NCBI RefSeq assembly: GCF_030435805.1
Contig: NC_081291.1
Span: 10,191,001-10,255,000 of the forward strand
From: Mustela lutreola
Taxonomy: Eukaryota > Chordata > Mammalia > Carnivora > Mustelidae
Direction: 5' to 3'
DNA length: 64,000 nt
Shown here: in pieces, positions 21,201-32,060 of the stretch
How positions within the stretch are numbered: the stretch's first letter is position 1
Layout of the letters: the number at the start of each line of letters is the position of its first letter
Position numbers and translations under genes: made by a program
Notes under the pieces: generated by a model
The model's database searches: none
Told to the model about the DNA's origin: nothing
Seen by the model: the letters and a program-made list of their open reading frames with translations, nothing else

Positions 21201-24200
21201 TTCTCATCCCCCAGTAACTCCAGTGTCCCAGCTCAGTCAGAAGTCCAGGTGTCCTGGATGCTATCAGGAGGAGAGACTGGTGGTGTACCTGTGCCTGCTG
21301 GTGGTGGTGTCCCTGGTCCTGGGCTGCACTGGTCTGGCTGTGACCCTGATTAAGTGTGAGTAGGAAGAGGATGGGGCATGGGGAGAAACTGAGCATTGAT
21401 CATGGGAGGACTTAAGCTCAAGATGGATTCTTCCTCATAGACCAGGAGATGGTAGAAGAGCTGAAGATACTAACCTTTCAGCAGATGGCATGGCAAGCAA
21501 ATGGTAAGTGGTTCCAATTGTCCCTTCATCCCACACATATTGAACACTCAATGTGAGTCCTCAAACCCAACTCCAAGACCACTTCCAATCCCATCTCTGC
21601 CAAGGCTTGTGTTAGGTTTTGGGGGCATAGGTAGGGTAGTGAGCACCTCAGGCCCAGATCCTGTTCTTGTGGAGTGTGTGGTGTGTGTTTGTGCATGTGA
21701 GTCTAGACCTCCACCATCCAATATGGTGGCCATTAGTCTTGAGTCACTGGCTATTGAGCTCTTGCAGTGCAGTCATTCTGAACTGAGATGTGCTGTAATT
21801 GTGAAATACACACCAATGTCAAAGACTTGCTACAAAAAAGAATGTAAGATATCTTAACAATGTTAATAACAAGAATCTTTAATATTGATAACTCATTGAA
21901 ATTATACTTTGGATATATTGGGATAAGTAAAGAAATAACATTCAAATTAATTTTGTCTGATTCTTTTGACTCTTTAAAAACATGGCCATTAGAACATTTA
22001 AAGTTATGTATGTGGTTTATATTTTATTTCTGTTGGACAGCACAGTCAGGTATTGAGACCCATTTACCAAATTATCACTCAAATGAGTATAAAATTTCAA
22101 TCTTTAAAAAAAAATAAAGGCGCCTGGGTGGCTCAGTGGGTTAAGCCGCTGCCTTCTGCTCAGGTCATGATCTCAGGGTCCTGGGATCGAGTCCCGCATC
22201 AGGCTCTCTGCTCAGCAGGGAGCCTGCTTCCCTATCTCTCTCTCTCTCTCTGGCTGCCTCTACGTCTACTTGTGATTTCTCTCTGTCAGATTAATAAATA
22301 AAATCTTTAAAAAAATGAGTATAAAATTTCAAATCTCAATGAATTGGCCAAAGGAAAATCATTCTATTAAAAAAAATCTAATTAGGGATCTTGACCTTAT
22401 CTTTGGGAGGTTCAATAAGGGCTTCTCTAGGGAAAGAGTGCTATAGTTGAGTGAGAGAAGAGAAAAAATTGATCAAGTGAGATGTTGAGGGCTTCAGGTA
22501 TATGCAAAGGCCCAGTGGTAGGAGGCAACATCATAAGTACAAGGGAGGAGGATGGTGGCTTGAATGAGAGTTGTGGCCATGAGGATGGAGAGAAGTGGGT
22601 GGAGCAGAAAGTTTTTAGGAGGTAAAAGTGACTAGACCTGGAGATGGACAGGAATGGCAGTGAGTAAGAGGGAAGGGTGTCAAGCTGGAAGAGGGCATGT
22701 TTGTGTGGGAGTAGGGAGAATACACACATTAGTTGTAGCAAAGTCTTCTGGGTTGACATGGCCTTCACCATGTTTGTTGAAGTCTGAAAATTGTTCCATT
22801 CTATGTGCATGCCTTCTCTGAACATCTCAGATCAAGCCACTGTTCTGCTCAAAACCTAGTGATGGCTTCTCACTGCCCAGAGTCCAACACGAAACTCCTG
22901 GCTTAGCATTCAAGGACCTGGACATCGGACCTCACCCTATTTTAAGCTTTAGCTCCATGAGGTTCACCTTGATCTCTACCACAGCAGCCTTCCCCAAAAC
23001 ACTTGCCTCTGTACCTTGGCTTCCAAGGTGGTGCCTGCCAATGGAGCCTCCCTCTTCTGTTCACAGATACTGAGTCACCATCTCCCTCCAAAACCCACCT
23101 CCTCCAGGAAGTCCACCATCTCCACTCTTCCCCAACTCCCAGAGATCAATGCCTTCTAGGCATTGATCGAGGGCCACTCTAGGACCCTGAGCCACTCTAG
23201 GACCCTCTCTAGGCACTGCACATGCCATTTTGAGTTCTAGCACCACTTACTAGAAAGAGGGTGCAGTGGGGAGCACTGATCTTGCTTGTGTCTTGTGTGT
23301 TTGCAGTCATTGGTGGGTGGGTGGGTAGATGGGGATTTGGGTTTCTAACCTTCCAGCCTATCTCTGCTAACAGTGACTGGCATGGCAGGGATAGCTGGCC
23401 TGAAGAAAGACATTGACCACATAAGAACTAACACCAACCAGTCCCTCCGAGAACTACGGGGGTTATTAGGTGAGTGGAACTTGGGGAACTGCCCTGAGAT
23501 GGGGGGCATGACAGAGCTGGCACATTGCACAAACCCATGGGGGTGATTCACACTGCCATCTATCTGAATGGTGCTACCTGGAGTTGAGCAGTACACAGCC
23601 TGCACAACTTTATATGGCACACCATGTACATGACCCTGGCTCTGGGGCCATTCTGACAGCATTCTGTTCTGTCTCCAGATTGTACCAGGGTCACCTGCCC
23701 GGAGGGTTGGGTCCCTTTTGAAGGAAAGTGTTACTACTTCTCCCCAACCACCAAGTCATGGGATGAAGCCCGGAAGTTCTGCCAGGAGAATTATTCTCAC
23801 TTGGTCATCATCAGTAGCTTTGCTGAACAGGTGATCTATCTATTCCAAGCCCTTGAGAATCATTGGAATTCACATATCCTTCCCTGGTCTGGATGGAGAG
23901 AAATTGGAATTGCTTTTGAGCCACTAAGACTTTTTTTTAATAACAAGGTTGTGAGGACACGCCCTACTTGAGTTTAAATCCTGTTTGTGTTTCTTATGCT
24001 AAGTATCAGTTTTTTCCTCTAACCTGGATATACAATAATGGCTATCTCTTAGCACTTTCTATTCTCCAGGCTCTATTCCAAACATCTTATATCTTACATT
24101 AACATAGCTACAACCCTGTAGGTTAGGGTGTGAGTCAGGAGAGGTTATGTTGTGCTAAAGTAACACAGTCCCCGTAGCTCAATGATGAAAATGGAAGAGG

Positions 24201-27200
24201 CAACTCTGAACGCTTCCACTTACTTGTACTTACAAAGCAAGTCACATGGGTTCTCCTATGCTTTTAGGTGGTAGGGAAATAGTTCCACCCGTGGAGGAGA
24301 ATTGGCATTTTGTAAGCAATTACAATGATTTGAGGCTACCATGGTTAGATAGCAAAATGCTTTGTACATAGTACATATTATTTGTACTTTACAGATGAGG
24401 CAACTGAGGCACAGTACATTTAAGAAACTTGCCTGTGGTCATTTACAACTAGTGAGTGTCAGAGCTGGGATTTGAGCCCAGATGTTTGCATGGTTTATCT
24501 TTCCCCATCATTTTATTTTATTTGTGTCATTATTTTCAAGTGGATTTCTTGTAGGCAGAATATAGTTGGATCTTGTTTTTTAAATTCAATCTGACAATTT
24601 CTAGCTCTTCGTTGGTGTTTTTAGACTACTTATATTTGATGTCATTAAACTGATGGCTGAATGGAGTTTGTACTTGCAGAACTTTGTGGCTAAGGCTCAT
24701 GGCTCTCCACGGGTATACTGGCTGGGGCTGAATGACAGGGACCACGAAGGGGACTGGAAATGGCTGGATGGGTCACCTGTCACTCTGAGGCAAGTATTGA
24801 GGGCTCTTGGGGTCTCTGCTCCCTGTGGGTCTTTGTGCAGTTAGAGCCAGAAGATTCTCTAGAATCCTAGGCGAGGGCGGATAGTGGAAGCCTAAGGGTG
24901 CTTTTTTGCGGATAGGGCTTCTGGTCCCGGTACCTTTTAAATTTTCCTCCATTGCAACATCTCCTTTTGGCACAACTGCTCACATACATCAGGTCCCCAG
25001 GCCAGTGGTTAAGGGGGAAAAAAACAAAGGAAGGGTGGTGACAGGGCAGGAGGAAGAGGAAGTTTTTGATATGCCAAGAGGATGAACAGGATCTCTGTGT
25101 CTGTCTCTGACTCTCTGGACTTTACATACATTAACCCATTTGTTTAATCTTTTTAATAATCCTGTAAGGAAAGTACTGTTATCAACTCCATTTTATTTTT
25201 ATCTTATTTCTTGTCATTTTCCATTTTCTTATCATTATCTATTTTCAGGATGAGGAGTCTGAGGTACAGAGAGGTTAACCAACCTACCTCAGGTCAGAGA
25301 GCTAGCAGGTGGCACTGCCAACCAACGTATCTTTAAAGTCTATACTCTTAGCCATTATACTTTACTTTTTCAAGGAGTGTATGTATTTGTATTTTAAGTA
25401 AATGTTAACAAGCTGCCCCTCATAGTGGTTATACCAATTTATTCTTTCACTGGCTTCACTACGCTTTTCTTCTCCAAGAGCTCATCAAGCTTTTGTAATT
25501 TTTGATAGCTTAATTATAGGTGAAAATGGAATCACAATATAGTATTAAGTTGCATTTCTCTTATAATGCCTGAGAGGGAGTATCTTCTCATATGTTTAAT
25601 AGCCACAGGTATTAACTTTTCTGTGACATGTTTATTCATATCATTGGCATATTTTTATATTGGGAATAAAAAAAGATTTTATTTATTTGTCAGAGAGAGA
25701 GAGAGAGAGACTGCACACAAGCAAGGGGAGCGGCAGGCAGAGGGAGAAGTGGGCTCCCCACTGATCAGGGAGCCCGACACAGGACTGAGTCCTAGGACTT
25801 GGAGATCATGACTGGAGCCAAAGGCAGACATTTAACTGACTGAGTCACCCAGGCTTCCCTATATTGGGATTTTTTTCCTTATTGATTTCTAAGGACTCTT
25901 TATATATTAGAGATATTAGTGTCCTGATGGGGATCTCATTTTTTATTAAAGATTCCTGGAAGAATGGGGCACCTAGGTGGCACAATTGGTTAAACATCTG
26001 ACTCTTGGTTTCAGCTCAGGTCATGATCTCAGGGTTGTGAGACTAAACACCCTGTCTGATTCTACACTCAGTTTGAAATCTGCTTGAGATTGTCTCTCCC
26101 TCTTCCTCTGCCTCTCCTGCTCATGCTCTCTCTCTCTCCTTCTAAAATAAATAAATAAATATTCAAACAAACAAACAAACAAACAAACAAACTTCCTGGA
26201 GTAAGGCACCGCTCTGTGAATAGAGAAGGCAAAGTGTGATGCTGTGGGTGCTCAGCTCAGACGACTCATATGGGCTGGTGCAGCCCTCCCCCAGCAGGGG
26301 GCACTGACTGCTAAAGGCTCAGGGTTATGCTCTTTAGAGAGTTGTCCTCAGGTGATGGGGGCCTGCTCAGCTAGAAGGTTGCTCCACTCCCAGTGGGGTC
26401 AGCCCATAGCCAATGAAAGAAGCCTGGATCCCTTGTCACACACTGAGATAACTCGGTGGTGCTATTCCTATTCCCGAGCTCCCTGTCGGATCAGGCTAGG
26501 GAGGGCTAGATCAGACTGAACCCACATCCCAGCTCCACACCCCCTCCTGCCTCATCCTGCTTCTCCCAGTCCTCTCCTGAGAACATCCCTTAATAAATCC
26601 CATGCACCTAAATCATCAAATCAGGCTCTGCTTTAAGGGAATGTGATCTAAGACACTACAATACCTGGAAGGTTGGGAGGATTGCAGGGGCGAAGGAAGG
26701 ATTCTTTGTAAGAGGCAGAAACTGACCAGATGCGGGAAAGGGATTCAGGAGCAGGAGATTAACCCCTGCGAGCGGGAGGCGGGGCTGAGTTAAGGCGGAC
26801 AAGCTGGGCTGAAGGGGATCATGTGGTAGCTTCAGGTAATTCTGAAAAGCCAAAGAGATGATTAGGATGGAAGAGACGTGAACCATGAAGGCCTTTCCTC
26901 CTCTCCCCCGCCCCACCATATTCTTTCTTTTATTAATAGACTTTGTTTTTTACAGAAGATTTGAGCAGAAGGTACAGAGAAATGTTTCCTATGTTCCTTC
27001 TCTCCTGCACAGTCTCCTCTATTATTACCCCCTTGCATTTTGTGTGGCACATTTGTTACAAGTGATGAACCAATATGGATACATTATTATGAACTAAAGT
27101 CCATCGTTTACATTAGGGTTTACTCTAAGTGTGGTGCATTTTACTCTTTTGTTTTTTTTTTTTCCCCCCGTCATTCTACTGATTTTGACAAATGTGTGAC

Positions 27201-27432
27201 ATAATGTATCCGCTGTCACAGTATCACATATCATGCTCTGAAAACCCCCCTGAGCTCCACCTATTCATCCCTCCCCATACCCACTTTTCCTTCCTCCAGC
27301 TTTTGGGACCCAGAGGAACCCAACAACCTCTTTGATGAGGACTGTGCCAGCATGAACAAAGGTGGCACCTGGAATGACCTCTCTTGTGACAAGACTACAT
27401 ATTGGATCTGTGAGCGGAAATGTTCCTGTTGA
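18273..27432 (+). CDS. CLEC17A: CLEC17A (prolectin), C-type lectin, complete coding region
   Basis: Twelve exons join in frame to 317 codons plus TGA: 18273-18285, 18429-18509, 19907-19939, 20027-20077, 20161-20199, 20387-20428, 21215-21355, 21441-21503, 23374-23469, 23679-23830, 24680-24789 and 27300-27432. It is a type II membrane protein. Residues 1-107 are an acidic and proline-rich cytoplasmic tail ([24 protein letters not shown]), 108-132 the membrane helix ([19 protein letters not shown]), 133-186 a short stalk with sequon NQS, and 188-317 the lectin domain. That domain keeps EPN (in WDPEEPNN) and WND, the calcium-site motifs for mannose- and fucose-type sugars, and [20 protein letters not shown] and WICE. 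In human the protein marks dividing germinal-centre B cells. The first exon (MYLPG) is the weakest call; it fits by frame and donor only. The 24789/27300 intron uses GC-AG. Human CLEC17A carries more copies of the tail repeat; only one is found here. Confidence 0.93.
18429..18509 (+). other. CLEC17A: CLEC17A cytoplasmic signalling-repeat exon (single copy)
   Basis: This 81-base exon, phase 1 at both ends, encodes an acidic run, the tyrosine motif DDYENMA and [11 protein letters not shown]. The human protein has tandem copies of this module (from memory, three). A scan of 18510-19906 found no second copy. YENM fits both the Grb2-type YxN and the PI3K p85-type YxxM patterns. Confidence 0.85.
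19342..19900. other. CLEC17A intron DNA, C/T-rich
   Basis: The intron part is low in G, with loose repeats of ccaaccc/catccc words. It shows no exon with usable splice sites. Confidence 0.4.
21714..22050. repeat. hAT-type MITE-like relic
   Basis: It begins ccatccaatatggtggccat and ends near gttggacagcaca, with tggctattgagctcttg inside. The two ends are rough inverted copies, as in short hAT elements that start with a ccaatatggtagcc motif. The family name is left open. A related piece lies at 47945-48140. Confidence 0.45.
22119..22315 (+). mobile_element. CAN-SINE in CLEC17A intron
   Basis: From ggcgcctgggtggctcagtg to aataaaatctttaaaaaaa. The phrase atgagtataaaatttcaa stands on both sides (from about 22083 and from about 22315), as expected for a duplicated target, with extra A-rich bases on the left. 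Confidence 0.9.
22830..23110 (+). repeat. L2-like LINE relic in CLEC17A intron
   Basis: Ctgctcaaaacctagtgatg, gcttctcactgcccagagtc and agcattcaaggacctggaca are typical L2 phrases. Confidence 0.6.
23144..23206. repeat. Perfect 10 bp hairpin next to an 18 bp tandem duplication
   Basis: GATCAATGCC (23144-23153) and GGCATTGATC (23159-23168) are exact inverted copies around a five-base loop. Directly after, gccactctaggaccct occurs at 23173-23188 and 23191-23206. Confidence 0.85.
24030..24480. repeat. MIR relics in CLEC17A intron
   Basis: Acagatgaggcaactgaggc and gtcagagctgggatttgagc are MIR core phrases. Confidence 0.65.
24485..24650 (-). repeat. L1 ORF2 relic, antisense
   Basis: Gtggatttcttgtaggcaga and tctgacaatttctagctctt are reverse L1 ORF2 wording. 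It ends just before the CLEC17A exon at 24680. Confidence 0.5.
24790..24791 (+). promoter_or_regulatory. CLEC17A: GC splice donor of CLEC17A intron 11
   Basis: The exon ends ...CTG AG at 24789 and the intron starts GCAAGT. The next exon starts with C at 27300 after tcctccag, giving AG|C = Ser and the conserved [10 protein letters not shown]. Any GT donor nearby would break the frame. AG|GCAAGT is the usual consensus of GC-AG introns. Confidence 0.88.
25110..25365. repeat. MIR relic in CLEC17A intron
   Basis: Acattaacccatttgtttaa and gaggtacagagaggttaacc are MIR phrases. Confidence 0.65.
25671..25859 (-). mobile_element. CAN-SINE in CLEC17A intron
   Basis: From aaaaaagattttatttattt to tgagtcacccaggcttccc, flanked by tatattggga on both sides. 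Confidence 0.9.
25966..26191 (+). mobile_element. Older CAN-SINE with a (CAAA)n tail
   Basis: The head is ggggcacctaggtggcacaa and the body agctcaggtcatgatctcag. The tail has turned into a run of about seven CAAA units (26164-26191). Flanks ttcctggaagaa and ttcctggagtaa form the target-site duplication. Confidence 0.88.
26230..26660 (+). repeat. Ancient repeat, unassigned family A, copy 1
   Basis: It ends with ccttaataaatcccatgcac ... gatctaagacact. The same ending pattern (aataaac.., gtctcagg, gggaaccca, gagaca) closes copies at 31590-32060, 43700-44230 and 54100-54690, all in the plus direction. Probably an old LTR-type relic. Confidence 0.4.
26925..27290 (-). repeat. Old L1 3'-end relic before the last CLEC17A exon
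   Basis: Cagaaggtacagagaaatgt, catttgttacaagtgatgaa and cactattc-type wording around 27190-27240 fit the reverse of an old L1 3' end. Confidence 0.45.
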
Positions 27433-27647
27433 ACCTCACCCCTGAGGGTGGGTGTGACTCTTTATCCAGTGCTCCTTGGCTCTTAGGGGTGAGAACCTTC
27501 TGCCCTTCCACGGAGGACCGCCTTTCCATGAGCCAACATGGATATAGCTAAGATGGAACCAGGAGCTTGGATATTGCAAGGCCCCTTGGGTGCAAGTGAG
27601 AGCATTTCTACGGTGAGGATTTGAGGGCTTGTTATTTTTTGTTTCTA

Positions 27648-27831
27648 ATATTTTATTTATTTATTTGGGAGAGACAGTGAGCAAGAGAGAGTGCACACAA
27701 GCAGCAGCAGAGGCAGAGGGAGAAATAGACTCCCCTGCTGAGCAGGGAGCCCCACACGGGACTTGATCCCAGGACCCTGGGATCACGACTTGAACTGAAG
27801 GCAGACACTTGACTGAACCACCCTGATGCCC
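27648..27831 (-). mobile_element. CAN-SINE downstream of CLEC17A
   Basis: From ttttatttatttatttggga to a decayed head ending gatgccc. It lies about 220 bases after the CLEC17A stop, so it may sit in or near the 3' UTR. I find no AATAAA between the stop and this SINE. Confidence 0.83.
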
Positions 27832-27847
27832 ATGGGCTTCTTCAATA

Positions 27848-28185
27848 GGATGGTGTCTTAGTTTGTCAGATTGCTGCACCAAAAAACTAAACTGAGTGGC
27901 TTATAAACAACAGAGATTTATTTATTGAAATTCTGGAAGCTGGGACGTCCAAGATCAAGGTATAGTGTGTAACGAGGGTCCATTTTCTGACTCATAGATG
28001 GCTACCCTCTTGCCGTGTTCTCTCATGCTGGAAGAGGTGAGAGCTCTCGAGGGTCCCTGTTATAAGGGCACAAGAATTCTACCCCCATGCCCTAATCACC
28101 TCCCAAAGGCCCATCACACTGTGGGTTCAGATTTGACAAATGAATTGGGTGAGGACCCATAATGCAGTCTGTAGCAGGTACTTTA
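27848..28185 (-). repeat. MaLR-type LTR relic (MLT1-like), antisense
   Basis: Gtcttagtttgtcagattgc, aacagagatttatttattga and gcccatcacactgtgggttc follow the reverse of MLT1-type LTRs. Very old and worn. Confidence 0.55.
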
Positions 28186-28739
28186 CTGGAGAGGGACGAG
28201 GTCTTAGAAATTGTCTCCAAGTTCTGGGGTCTGAGGAAACTCACCAAGTCCCTGATCATGGCTCTTAGGAAGCAGTGCTGGCCTGGGGGCTCTGGGTCTG
28301 ACAATGACTGAGTTGGAGCTGAAAACTCCCTGACTCTTCTGGACCGTGGTGTGCCTGGACAGGGCTCCCAGTAGGAGAGCCTGTCTGATGTGGAGCAGCT
28401 TCTGGGAAGCAGATGGGGAAAAATTATTCTTGACAGGCAACTTTCTCAAGGTCTCAGATGCGGTTTGCCCAACCTATGTGGCAGAATCAGGCCTCTGCCA
28501 AGATGTGTCCTATGAAACTTCTAGAAAGGCAGACCAGCTGAAAGGCAGGACTGCGCCCAGTGTGTGGTCAGATTCCCAGGACTGAGCAGAGCTATCTACC
28601 CGCCTGTGCCTTTAGGCTGTTTGTCGTTTGTAAAGATCTTTGAGGAAGTAATTCACTTGACTTCTGAGCGGACCTTGCTGGGCTATCAGCTCTTGCAATG
28701 TTAGAACTCAAAATGTCAGCTCACAGTGTGGTCCTTGGC
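28186..28739. other. Intergenic stretch without recognised features
   Basis: No repeat or gene that I can support. Confidence 0.4.
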
Positions 28740-29125
28740 CACTGTGTTGGTTTTCTGGGACTTTCATAATAAAGCACCACAGACTGGCTTAAATGAGAGG
28801 AATTTATTGTCTCACTGTTCTGGAGGCTGATGTCTGAGATCAAGGTGTTGAAGAGCTTGGTTTCTGGTGAGGCGTCTCTCCTTGACTTCTACATGACCCT
28901 CCTCTCCCATGTCTTCACACGGACTTCCCCTTGTCTGTATCTGTGTCCTAATGTCTTCCTTTTATGGAAGGTCATATCAGATTAGGGCCCATTGTAATGA
29001 CTTCATTTTCATTAATTACCTCTTCAAAGACCCTACCTCAAAATACAGTCATATTCTTGACATACTGGGGTTAGGACTTCAACACATGAATTTTGGGGGA
29101 GATGCAGTTCAGCCTCTAATACCCA
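28740..29125 (-). repeat. MLT1-like LTR relic, antisense
   Basis: Gtgttggttttctgggactt, ttctggaggctgatgtctga, gattagggcccattgtaatg and ggttaggacttcaacacatg are the reverse of the MLT1 consensus as I know it. Close to full length. Confidence 0.7.
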
Positions 29126-29825
29126 CTAGTTGACTGGTGCTCCTCCAGTGATTATGATAATGAGAAGCACCCCCTAGGAGGCTGGTACTATCCTGCTGCT
29201 GAACAGAAGTCAACATGGAAATCCCTTTGGACAATCCCAGAATTGTATCCAAAGGTAGATTGACATTCTCCAAACTGATCAATTTATTGATCAACAACTA
29301 TCCTTGATGACTAGAAGAATTCTTGCATTGACTAAGAGCCGGGGATCATGGCAAGGAGGTTCTGAGCAGAGGGGTGGTGGGGGGAGATTAGCATTCACCT
29401 CGTTTCCTTGTCTCCTCCCACCTCCATACCTGCCCCAACTCACCAGTACTGAAACTAGCCCCCCAAGTAGACTACAGACTGCAGAGTGGGTGGGCATCCT
29501 GTTCTAAACCGTCTACCCAAGGGGGCCATTGGTCCAAGTGACTGTTTATCTGGGTCAGGGGAAGTTTCTGCGTCTCAGAAGAGGAAACTTCATCTTCCCC
29601 CAGTGTGTTGAGAAATGGGGAAATGGGGTTGTGGTCACATCTTTGAGTCATGCTGGGGGCGTTCCACAGTGGAGCTGGTTCAAACCTATCTCCCTTCCAC
29701 ATCTCTCATGATTGTCTAATTTTGGGTAGAGAGATACATGTGAGGGAGGTTCCCTTTACCACTTTGGGTCCAGGAGAGCAAAGGTTGGGCATTCTTGGTA
29801 GATAAAAATAACAAAAACCACAGTT
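29126..29825. other. Intergenic stretch without recognised features
   Basis: No repeat or gene that I can support. Confidence 0.35.
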
Positions 29826-29975
29826 TATTAAGCATGTATGGTGTGCTAGATAGACACAACAGCTCCCACTGAATCTTCACAATGACTCTGTGAGGTTGGA
29901 AGAATTACCAACCCCATTTTATAGCTGGGGAAACTGTGGCTTGCCCATTGTCATTTTTTTTTTTTTTTTTTGGTG
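29826..29975. repeat. MIR relic followed by a T/TG run
   Basis: Gaatcttcacaatgactctg and attttatagctggggaaact are MIR phrases. T16 and (GT)n follow at 29956-29989. Confidence 0.6.
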
Positions 29976-30486
29976 TGTGTGTGTGTTTTACCTGGGCTAA
30001 AACAACCCATGAATATAGTTTTTTAATTTTTTAAATTTATTTATTTTCAGAAAAACAGTATTCATTATTTTTTCACCACACCATTTAGTGAATATGTTGC
30101 AGAGCTGTTATATGGACTCAGTCTGTGCCTACAATACTTGATCTCTTTCTGCACCATATGCCGCCTTTCAGGGGATTGTCTGTAAACCTGAATTATTCCT
30201 GAGACTCCAATCTTGTCGCTCTTATCTTGGCTGGCACTTATGGGAAGGGACAAGTGTGGTGGTGTGGTGGAACAGACATCCTGGGCTGAGGTAGGAGACT
30301 AGGAATGGAGTTCTGGGTCTACTGATAATAATCTGTGTGGCTCTCCTGGGACTATTATGATAATGCGGGTGAGAGAGGAAAGGGACCAGCTAGGAAGAAA
30401 TTTAATCCATTTGAAGATAAAGCTAATGGGGTTTGTGGATGGATCAGATAATGGGGTGTGAAAGAGAGGAGTAAAGAATTACCCTA

Positions 30487-30669
30487 GGGGCACCTGGGTG
30501 GCTCAGTGGGTTAAAGCCTCTGCCTTTCAGCTCAGGTCATGATCCCAGGGTCCTGGGATGGAGCCCTGCATCAGGCTCTCTGCTTAGCAGGGAGTCTGCT
30601 TCCCTTCCTCTCTCTCTGCCTACCTGTGATCTCTGTCTGTCAAATAAATAAATAAAAATCTTAAAAAAA
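30487..30669 (+). mobile_element. CAN-SINE
   Basis: From ggggcacctgggtggctcag to taaataaataaaaatcttaa. The target-site duplication is gaattaccc on the left and gaattacccc on the right. Confidence 0.92.
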
Positions 30670-30782
30670 ATGAGAATTACCCCAAAGTTTTCAACTTAAT
30701 CAACAGGAAAGATGTAGTTACTATTATCTGGAACTGAAGAAGAAAAAAATGCTTATGAACACATATATTTATTTAATAATTT

Positions 30783-30974
30783 TAAAAAGTTTTTATTTAT
30801 ATGTCAAAGAGAGAGAGAACAAGAGAGTGAACACAAGCAGGGAGAAGAGCAGGCAGAGACAGAAGCAGGCTCCCCTCTGAGCAAGGAGCCTGCTTCCGGA
30901 CTCAATCCCAGAACCCTGGGATCATGATCTGAGCCAAAGGCAGATGCTTAACGACTGAACCACTCAGGCGTCCC
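30783..30974 (-). mobile_element. CAN-SINE, antisense (first of a tandem run of four)
   Basis: From aaaaagtttttatttatatg to ccactcaggcgtccc. Confidence 0.88.
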
Positions 30975-30990
30975 TGCTTATTTAAATTTT

Positions 30991-31194
30991 TAAAAAAAGG
31001 GATTTATTTATTTAGAGAGATAGAAAGTATACAAGCAAGCAGGGGGGAGGGGCTGAGGGAGTGAGAGAGACCTCAAGCTGACTCCCTGTTGAACTTGGAG
31101 CCCAACATAGGGCTCAATCCCAGGACCTTGGGTTCCTGACCTGAGCTGAAATGAAGGTTCAGATACTTAACCTACTGAGTCATCCAGGTGCCCC
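30991..31194 (-). mobile_element. CAN-SINE, antisense (second of the run)
   Basis: From aaaaaaagggatttatttat to gagtcatccaggtgcccc. Older than its neighbours. Confidence 0.85.
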
Positions 31195-31234
31195 CATACA
31201 TTTATTTATTAAGTTTTTAAATTTTTAATTTTTT

Positions 31235-31423
31235 AAAAGATTTTATTTTTATTTATTTGACAGAGAGAGAGAGAGATCACAAGTAGGCAGAGGAGCAGGC
31301 AGAGAGAGAGAGAGAGAAGCAAGCTCCCCGCTGAGCAGAGAGCCCGACGCGGGGGCTTGATCCCAGGATCATGACCTGAGCCAAAGGCAGAGGCTTTAAC
31401 CCACTGAGCTACCCAGGTGCCCC
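31235..31423 (-). mobile_element. CAN-SINE, antisense (third of the run)
   Basis: From aaaagattttatttttattt to gagctacccaggtgcccc. It has the young-type body cacaagtaggcagaggagca. Confidence 0.9.
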
Positions 31424-31424
31424 A

Positions 31425-31529
31425 ATTTTTTTTATTTTTAAGTAATCTCTACACCCAGTGTGGGGCTCGAAGCCACAGCTCTGGGATCAAGAGTCACATG
31501 CTCTGCCAACTAAGCCAGCCGGGTGCCCC
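31425..31529 (-). repeat. CAN-SINE short variant, antisense (fourth of the run)
   Basis: Taatctctacacccagtgtg, ggggctcgaagccacagctc and taagccagccgggtgcccc. Only the tRNA-like half is present. Confidence 0.75.
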
Positions 31530-31589
31530 TGAAGGCATTTAGATTTAGGTGGTTCATGAACTCTTGCTGAAGTTCAAGAATGGAATCTT

Positions 31590-32060
31590 GTGTACAGCAG
31601 ATGTGGTGGTCATGGCATACTTAGGTCCTTGATCCTCACATTTTCAGCTACTTCTAATGGCCAGCATTTGCCACCAGAGTCCTCCTGTTCTGGCACATGG
31701 CAAGTGAGAAGTGCCAGCAGAGAAATGCTTTCTGGAAGAGCTCTCAACCACAGCCTGGACTCTGTGTACACATCCCCCAGCTCCCACACCCCTCAGATGA
31801 GATGAGTTTGAGGTGTATCCCCTGTACTTACCCAGAGCCTCCCCCACCCCAACCCCGGGATTGAACTTTCATTGCCTACTGTGGTAGCCTGCTCAATAAC
31901 AAATCTTTGAACACATCTTGTACTGGCTGCCTTTCTTTCCCTGACTCACTTCTTTACCCTCCTGCTGGTGTTTCCTAGTTTATCTCCAAAATAAACTACT
32001 TACACTTGAATCCTTGTCTCAGTGTTTGCTCTTGGGGGAACCCAAATTGAGACACTCTGG
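31590..32060 (+). repeat. Ancient repeat, unassigned family A, copy 2
   Basis: It ends aaataaactacttacacttg, cttgtctcagtgtttgctct, ggggaacccaaattgagaca. See copy 1 at 26230. Confidence 0.4.

Noticed and set aside
20758-21396. 212-codon open frame on the minus strand over CLEC17A
   Set aside because: It is the reverse of the CLEC17A transmembrane exon and its introns, low-complexity (His, Gln, Leu), with no family resemblance. The sense strand has a complete, in-frame gene here.
26021-26209. Open frame with charged RERERE runs, as in several other places
   Set aside because: Translation of the GA-rich body of carnivore SINEs.
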